In this document: piece by piece, positions 59,993-64,000 of the stretch
Position numbering within the stretch: the first letter of the stretch is position 1
How the letters are laid out: each line of letters opens with the position of its first letter
Origin: Roseomonas acroporae
GTDB lineage: Bacteria > Pseudomonadota > Alphaproteobacteria > Acetobacterales > Acetobacteraceae
DNA length: 64,000 nt
Reading direction: 5' to 3'
Assembly (NCBI RefSeq): GCF_023223525.1
Contig: NZ_JALPRX010000068.1
Location: 1-64,000, forward strand
Translations under genes and position numbers: made by a program
The notes under the pieces: model-generated
The model's database searches: none
What the model was told of the DNA's origin: nothing
What the model saw: only the letters and a program-made list of their open reading frames with translations

Positions 59993-60703
59993 GTGCGCGC
60001 CGTCCGGAAGGATGAGGCGGGCGAAGGTAGTCGAACGGCGCGCCGTGGCAACGCCGTGCGTCGGCGCGCCGCGGCCGGGCGCCGGCCGAAGGAAAACTTG
60101 TCCGGTAGGAGGGCCCGTGTAATACGCTGCCGGGACGGGAGGGATGATGGTCCTGGCGGCGCGGCAGGCAAGGCTCGAAGGCGGCGTGGCGCTGGCCCGA
60201 CCGGTGGCGGCGTGCGCTCGTCCGGAACCGCCCTGTCCCGTCTTGCTCCGCCCCGCCCTGCCCCGCTGCGTCTCGCCCCGCTGTGTCTCGCCCCGCCTTG
60301 GCGCGCACCGCCGGCGGGCGGCTTGCCGTGGCGGGCCGTTTTCCGGCCGGGCGGGCTTCCGGCCGGCAGGCATCCATCCTCCCGCACCACGGATCATCCT
60401 CGCGCCGCGCGCGCGGGCCGTGCGGCAGGGCCGCCACGCTCCCTCTTCCCCGTCCGCGCCGCTGCGGCGCAACATCGCAACATGCTTGCGCGCGCAGCGT
60501 GGATATGCTGTCGGGTGCGAATGTCGCGGCCCGTGCCCACGCAACGGCGCCAGCGACAGGGTGTCGCAACGCAGTGCACCGGACCGGCGCCAACCCTGCC
60601 TCAGGGGCAGGCGCGCCGGCCCGGTCCGCTGAGCCGCGCACTTGGGGCTTTTCGACACGCGGCGGCTGACTCCGGCGCCGCCGTTCCGAGGGAAGGTTCG
60701 GGA
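59993..60703. other. Long gene-free region upstream of tctBA
   Basis: 711 bp between the divergent amidohydrolase and tctB. A frame from 60144 with a good ribosome-binding site encodes only an Arg/Pro/Cys-rich chain and is not credible. Present are a promoter candidate (60098-60125), a CTCGCCCCGCTG-type repeat (60270-60298), and an AT-richer stretch near 60470-60545 (ACATCGCAACATGC). It may be a long leader or a small-RNA locus. Confidence 0.45.
60098..60125 (+). promoter_or_regulatory. Candidate sigma70-type promoter upstream of tctBA
   Basis: TTGTCC (60098-60103), a 16-nt spacer and TAATAC (60120-60125) follow an A-rich AGGAAAAC stretch. It would give a leader of about 570 nt before tctB, so it may instead start a separate short transcript. 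Confidence 0.4.
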
Positions 60704-61348
60704 ATGAAACTCAACGCCAAGGACCTGGCATCAGGGCTCTTCCTGGTTCTGCTGGCCGCGGTCGGCCTGTGGCTGAACCAGGACCACGCGCTGGGATCGG
60801 CGCGTCGCATGGGTCCGGGCTACATGCCCATGCTCGTGTTCTGGATCCAGATCGCCCTCGGCGCGGTGGTGCTGGTCGCGTCCTTCTTCAACGGGCCGGA
60901 CCCGCTGGAGCGCTGGACCGGCCTCGACGCGGCGAGCCTCGCCGGCGGCGTCATCGCCTTCTCGGTGGTCTACTGGTTCGTGCTGCCGATGCTCACCGGC
61001 GCGCCGCCCGCCGGCACGACCGAGGTGGAGGCCGGCAGCCAGAGCTTCCTCGGCAGCGGCTACAACGGGCTCGGCATCGCGCTGCTGGTCGGCTTCCTGG
61101 TGCTCGCCATCTCCGGCGGCTGGCGCCCGACCGCCTTCATCTGCGCCTCGCTCTGCGCCTTCGCGCTGCTGCTGGAGCGCGGCGGGCTGATCCTGGCGAC
61201 GATCGGCACCGTGGGCGTGGCGGCCTTCGCCGACCGCTCGCAGCGCGTGCTCGGCGTGCTCGGCTGCATCGCGGTGCTCTGCCTGATGTGCTGGTGGATC
61301 TTCATCGACCAGCTCGACATCCGCGTGCCGGTCTGGCCGCAGTTCTGA
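60704..61348 (+). CDS. tctB: Tripartite tricarboxylate transporter small permease (TctB)
   Basis: The 214-residue membrane protein has five hydrophobic segments, with the TctB-type start LNAKDLASGLFLVLLAAVGL, the loop SARRMGPGYMPMLVFWIQ, and later GWRPTAFICASLCAFALLLE. It partners TctA; a periplasmic TctC/Bug protein delivers the carboxylate. The ATG at 60704 follows GGAAGGTTCGGG. tctA starts 94 bp later. No tctC lies next to it in this window. Confidence 0.93.
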   Translation: MKLNAKDLASGLFLVLLAAVGLWLNQDHALGSARRMGPGYMPMLVFWIQIALGAVVLVASFFNGPDPLERWTGLDAASLAGGVIAFSVVYWFVLPMLTGAPPAGTTEVEAGSQSFLGSGYNGLGIALLVGFLVLAISGGWRPTAFICASLCAFALLLERGGLILATIGTVGVAAFADRSQRVLGVLGCIAVLCLMCWWIFIDQLDIRVPVWPQF

Positions 61349-61362
61349 TACCGGGGACCGCG

Positions 61363-61443
61363 ATGCGCACCGAACCAAGCAACAAGACCCACCCGATGCC
61401 CCCGGCGCCGCCCCTGGCGCCGGCCGAGGGAGCCCGGAGCTGA
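61363..61443 (+). CDS. Possible 26-residue leader ORF before tctA
   Basis: An ATG at 61363 opens a 26-codon frame (MRTEPSNKTHPMPPAPPLAP and six more residues) whose TGA stop overlaps the tctA ATG (TGATG). It has no conserved motif and may be chance, but the stop-start overlap would couple tctA translation to it. Confidence 0.25.
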   Translation: MRTEPSNKTHPMPPAPPLAPAEGARS

Positions 61444-62945
61444 TGGAAACCCTCCTCGCCAACCTGGCGCACGGCTTCTACGTCGCGCTCAGCTTCCAGA
61501 ACCTGCTCTTCGCCCTGCTCGGCGCGCTGATCGGCACCGCCATCGGCGTGCTGCCGGGCATCGGGCCGGTGGCCACCATCTCCCTGCTGCTGCCGATCAC
61601 CTTCGGCCAGCCGGCGACGACGGCCATCATCATGCTCGCCGGCATCTACTACGGCGCGCAGTACGGCGGCTCGACCACGGCCATCCTGCTCAACCTGCCC
61701 GGCGAGGTGTCGTCCGTCGTGACGACGCTCGAAGGGTACAAGATGGCCCGCAACGGCCGCGCCGGCGCGGCGCTGGCCACCTCGGCGCTCGGCTCCTTCT
61801 TCGCGGGATCGGTCTCCACCCTGATCGTGGCGGCCTCCGGCCCGCTGCTGACCTCGGTGGCGCTGTCCTTCGGCCCGGCCGACTACTTCTCGCTGATGCT
61901 GCTCGGCCTCATCATCTCCTCGGTGCTGGCGCAGGGCTCCGTCCTCAAGTCGGTCGCCATGGTGGTGCTGGGCGTGCTGCTCGGCCTGGTCGGCACCGAC
62001 GTGCAGACCGGCCAGCAGCGCTTCACCTTCGGCATCGCCGAGCTCTCGGACGGCATCGGCTTCGTGCCCGTCGCCATGGGCGTGTTCGGCATCGCCGAGA
62101 TCATCCTGAACCTCGAGCGCCCCGAGGCGCGCGACGTGCTCAAGACCAAGGTCGGCAGCCTGTGGCTGACCAAGGAGGAGTGGAAGCGCGCGACGCCCGC
62201 GGTGCTGCGCGGCACGGTGGTCGGCTCGGTGCTGGGCATCCTGCCCGGCGGCGGCGCCTCGCTCGCCTCCTTCGGCTCCTACATGATGGAGCGGAAGATG
62301 TCGAAGGGCCGGGCCCAGTTCGGCAACGGCGCCATCGAGGGCGTCGCCGGCCCGGAGGCGGCCAACAACGCCGCCGCCCAGACCTCCTTCATCCCGCTGC
62401 TCACCCTCGGCATCCCGGCCAACGCCGTGATGGCGCTGATGGTCGGCGCGCTGATCATCCAGGGCATCCAGCCCGGCCCGCGCATGGTGGAGGCCCAGCC
62501 GGACCTGTTCTGGGGCCTGATCTGCTCCATGTGGCTCGGCAACCTGATGCTGCTGGTCATCAACCTGCCGATGATCGGCATGTGGGTGAAGCTGCTGGCC
62601 GTGCCCTACCGCTACCTCTATCCCTCGATCCTGATCTTCTGCGCCATCGGCGTGTACAGCCTGAACAACAACGTGTTCGACGTGTACATGACGATCCTGT
62701 TCACCCTCTGCGGCTACATGTTCAACAAGCTGAAGATGGAGCCGGCGCCGCTGCTGATCGGCTTCGTGCTCGGCCCGATGATGGAGGAGCATCTGCGCCG
62801 CGCCATGCTGCTCTCGCGCGGCGACCCGATGATCTTCCTCCAGCGCCCGATCAGCGCCACCATGCTGGCGATCGCCGCGATCGCCCTCGGCCTGATGCTG
62901 ATGCCCAACCTGCGCAAGGGCAAGGAAGAGGCGATGGCGGGCTAG
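61443..62945 (+). CDS. tctA: Tripartite tricarboxylate transporter large permease (TctA)
   Basis: The 500-residue membrane protein has about twelve hydrophobic segments and the two duplicated TctA signatures: LIGTAIGVLPGIGPVATISL with YYGAQYGGSTTAILLNLPGE in the first half, and VVGSVLGILPGGGASLASFG with GVAGPEAANNAAAQTSFIPL in the second. It carries citrate-like or other carboxylates with a cation gradient. It follows tctB and ends before a strong terminator, so tctBA is a complete two-gene unit that relies on a binding protein encoded elsewhere (one Bug protein lies at 4160-5128). Confidence 0.96.
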   Translation: METLLANLAHGFYVALSFQNLLFALLGALIGTAIGVLPGIGPVATISLLLPITFGQPATTAIIMLAGIYYGAQYGGSTTAILLNLPGEVSSVVTTLEGYKMARNGRAGAALATSALGSFFAGSVSTLIVAASGPLLTSVALSFGPADYFSLMLLGLIISSVLAQGSVLKSVAMVVLGVLLGLVGTDVQTGQQRFTFGIAELSDGIGFVPVAMGVFGIAEIILNLERPEARDVLKTKVGSLWLTKEEWKRATPAVLRGTVVGSVLGILPGGGASLASFGSYMMERKMSKGRAQFGNGAIEGVAGPEAANNAAAQTSFIPLLTLGIPANAVMALMVGALIIQGIQPGPRMVEAQPDLFWGLICSMWLGNLMLLVINLPMIGMWVKLLAVPYRYLYPSILIFCAIGVYSLNNNVFDVYMTILFTLCGYMFNKLKMEPAPLLIGFVLGPMMEEHLRRAMLLSRGDPMIFLQRPISATMLAIAAIALGLMLMPNLRKGKEEAMAG

Positions 62946-62994
62946 GCCAGGGGCCGCCCTTCCGCCTCCGGCCCGTGGCCGGGGGCGCGCCAAC

Positions 62995-63041
62995 GGGGGA
63001 AGCCGGTCCGGACGAAAGTCCCGATCGGCTTCCCTTTTTTT
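62995..63041 (+). terminator. Rho-independent terminator after tctA
   Basis: GGGAAGCCG (62997-63005) pairs with CGGCTTCCC (63026-63034), a 9-bp stem with a 20-nt loop, followed by seven T (63035-63041). It is the clearest intrinsic terminator in the window and separates tctBA from the guanylyltransferase gene. Confidence 0.9.
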
Positions 63042-63049
63042 ATGCTGCA

Positions 63050-63062
63050 CCGCATTATGCGG
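63050..63062. promoter_or_regulatory. Palindrome before the guanylyltransferase gene
   Basis: CCGCAT-T-ATGCGG is a perfect 6-bp inverted repeat around one base, 20 bp upstream of the start codon at 63083. It could be an operator or a small leader hairpin. Confidence 0.4.
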
Positions 63063-63082
63063 CCAATACCTGGAGGCACTTC

Positions 63083-64000
63083 ATGCCGAGCGCGTTGGAC
63101 GAGCGGATCGTACCGGTCATCCTGTCGGGGGGCAGCGGCACGCGCCTGTGGCCGCTGTCGCGCGAGACGTATCCGAAGCAGTTCTGGCCGCTCGTCTCCG
63201 AGCTCACCATGCTGCAGGAGACGGCGGCCCGCGCCATCGGGCCGGACTTCGCCCCGCCCGTCGTGATCTGCAACGAGGGCAGCCGCTTCATGGTCGCCGA
63301 GCAGCTCCGCGCGCTGCATTCCGGCACGGGCGCCGCCGAGGGGCCGCTCGGCGCCCGGGTGGTGCTGGAGCCGCAGCCGCGCAACAGCGCCCCGGCCATC
63401 GCCGCCGCCGCCCTGCTGGTGCACGAGGAGAATCCCGGCCAGGTGCTCTGGCTGCTCGCGGCCGACCACGTGGTGACCGACCTGCCGGCACTGCATGCCG
63501 CCCTGGGCCGTGCCGCGGCGGCGGCGCGCCGGGGCAAGATCGTCACCTTCGGCATGTCGCCCACCTCGCCGGAGACCGGCTACGGCTACATCGAGACCGG
63601 GCCCGAGCTGAAGGAGGCCCCGGGCGTCCACCGCGTGGCCCGCTTCGTCGAGAAGCCCGACGCCGCCACCGCCAGGACCTTCGTCGAGGGCCACCGGCAC
63701 CTGTGGAACTCCGGCATGTTCGTGGCGACGGCCGCGACCCTGATCGCCGAGCTGGAGCGGTACGAGCCCGAACTGCTGGCCGCGGTGCGCACCGCCGTGC
63801 AGGCGGCCAGGCGGGACCTCGACTTCATCCGGCTGGGCGAGGCCTTCCTGGCCGCCCCCTCGGTCTCGATCGACTACGCGGTGATGGAGAAGACCGAGGC
63901 GGCGGCGGTGGTGCCGGCCAGCATCGGCTGGTCCGACCTCGGCTCCTGGGCCGCCCTGTGGGAGGTGGCGCCCAAGGACGCCGCCGCCAACGCGACGCAG
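63083..64000 (+). CDS. Mannose-1-phosphate guanylyltransferase (partial, 3' end outside window)
   Basis: 306 codons are visible with no stop. The nucleotidyltransferase domain starts with VPVILSGGSGTRLWPLSRET (the GGxGTRLWP nucleotide loop) and has PKQFWPL, LLAADHVVTD, TGYGYIE, RFVEKPDA and the C-terminal WSDLGSWAALWEV. These mark GMP/ManC-type enzymes that make GDP-mannose from mannose-1-phosphate and GTP for surface polysaccharides. Whether the bifunctional phosphomannose isomerase domain follows cannot be seen. The ATG at 63083 has a GGAGG ribosome-binding site. It starts a new transcript after the tctA terminator. Confidence 0.95.
   Translation, partial: MPSALDERIVPVILSGGSGTRLWPLSRETYPKQFWPLVSELTMLQETAARAIGPDFAPPVVICNEGSRFMVAEQLRALHSGTGAAEGPLGARVVLEPQPRNSAPAIAAAALLVHEENPGQVLWLLAADHVVTDLPALHAALGRAAAAARRGKIVTFGMSPTSPETGYGYIETGPELKEAPGVHRVARFVEKPDAATARTFVEGHRHLWNSGMFVATAATLIAELERYEPELLAAVRTAVQAARRDLDFIRLGEAFLAAPSVSIDYAVMEKTEAAAVVPASIGWSDLGSWAALWEVAPKDAAANATQ

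Noticed and set aside
60144-60632. 162-codon frame with good ribosome-binding site upstream of tctB
   Set aside because: Arg/Pro/Cys-rich, no hydrophobic core, covers repeats; not credible as a protein.
58796-60658. N-terminal extension of the M20 amidohydrolase to 60658
   Set aside because: The additional 220 residues are low-complexity and the family start fits the ATG at 59992.

Overview
The window is very GC-rich DNA from what looks like an alphaproteobacterium of the Acetobacteraceae (Roseomonas-like). This taxon call is an inference from base composition, heavy use of carboxylate uptake systems (a Bug-type binding protein, tctBA, a TRAP system), the OxyR/AhpCD arrangement and GC-rich intergenic modules. 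No rRNA, tRNA, CRISPR array, transposase or phage gene was seen. Because of the base composition nearly every real gene has long open frames in other phases, and those are left out.

Layout. 1-480 holds terminators and no gene. 0.48-3.05 kb: K+-independent proton pyrophosphatase (minus) followed by a small unknown gene. 3.3-6.2 kb: a small basic protein, a Bug-type binding protein and a 2-hydroxyacid dehydrogenase (plus). 6.2-7.9 kb: a hipA-hipB toxin-antitoxin pair in unusual order, with a repeated TTATAAGG operator candidate. 8.2-11.7 kb: MmgE/PrpD, a NeuD-like acyltransferase and a CoA-transferase. 11.9-14.2 kb: a phosphoesterase and an ABC binding protein carrying a long Gly/Gln-rich loop insertion. 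14.8-18.6 kb: quinone oxidoreductase, DMT exporter, alpha/beta hydrolase and C39-like peptidase. 18.6-24.9 kb: AlkA-type glycosylase, pirin, microprotein, DUF2891, M20 dipeptidase, a Gdx guanidinium exporter behind a guanidine-II riboswitch, and a thioesterase.

25.1-37.1 kb is the most distinctive block: a minus-strand cluster of glycosyltransferase, a 2,678-residue reducing type I polyketide synthase without thioesterase, an alpha-oxoamine synthase and a formyltransferase. Together they suggest that a reduced polyketide chain is released from the ACP by condensation with an amino acid, giving an alpha-amino ketone that could be N-formylated and perhaps glycosylated. 37.4-43.0 kb: SDR dehydrogenase, guanine deaminase and a complete TRAP transporter (dctPQM). 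43.2-46.5 kb: two lipoproteins, a repeat-rich gap and an EAL protein. 46.7-50.5 kb: ahpD and ahpC facing oxyR, then a luciferase-like oxidoreductase. 50.6-58.5 kb: a membrane protein, GGDEF-EAL protein, SPFH/NfeD pair, MaoC-like protein, pyrB and a panE-like reductase. 58.8-64.0 kb: M20 amidohydrolase, tctB-tctA, a strong terminator and the start of a mannose-1-phosphate guanylyltransferase cut by the window end.

Two genome-level features cut across the genes. A dispersed family of about 100-bp palindromic intergenic elements recurs many times, and three genes take their TAG stop codon from its TAGAGC edge. Tandem repeats of 12-15 bp are frequent, both between genes and in frame inside linkers of secreted or membrane proteins.
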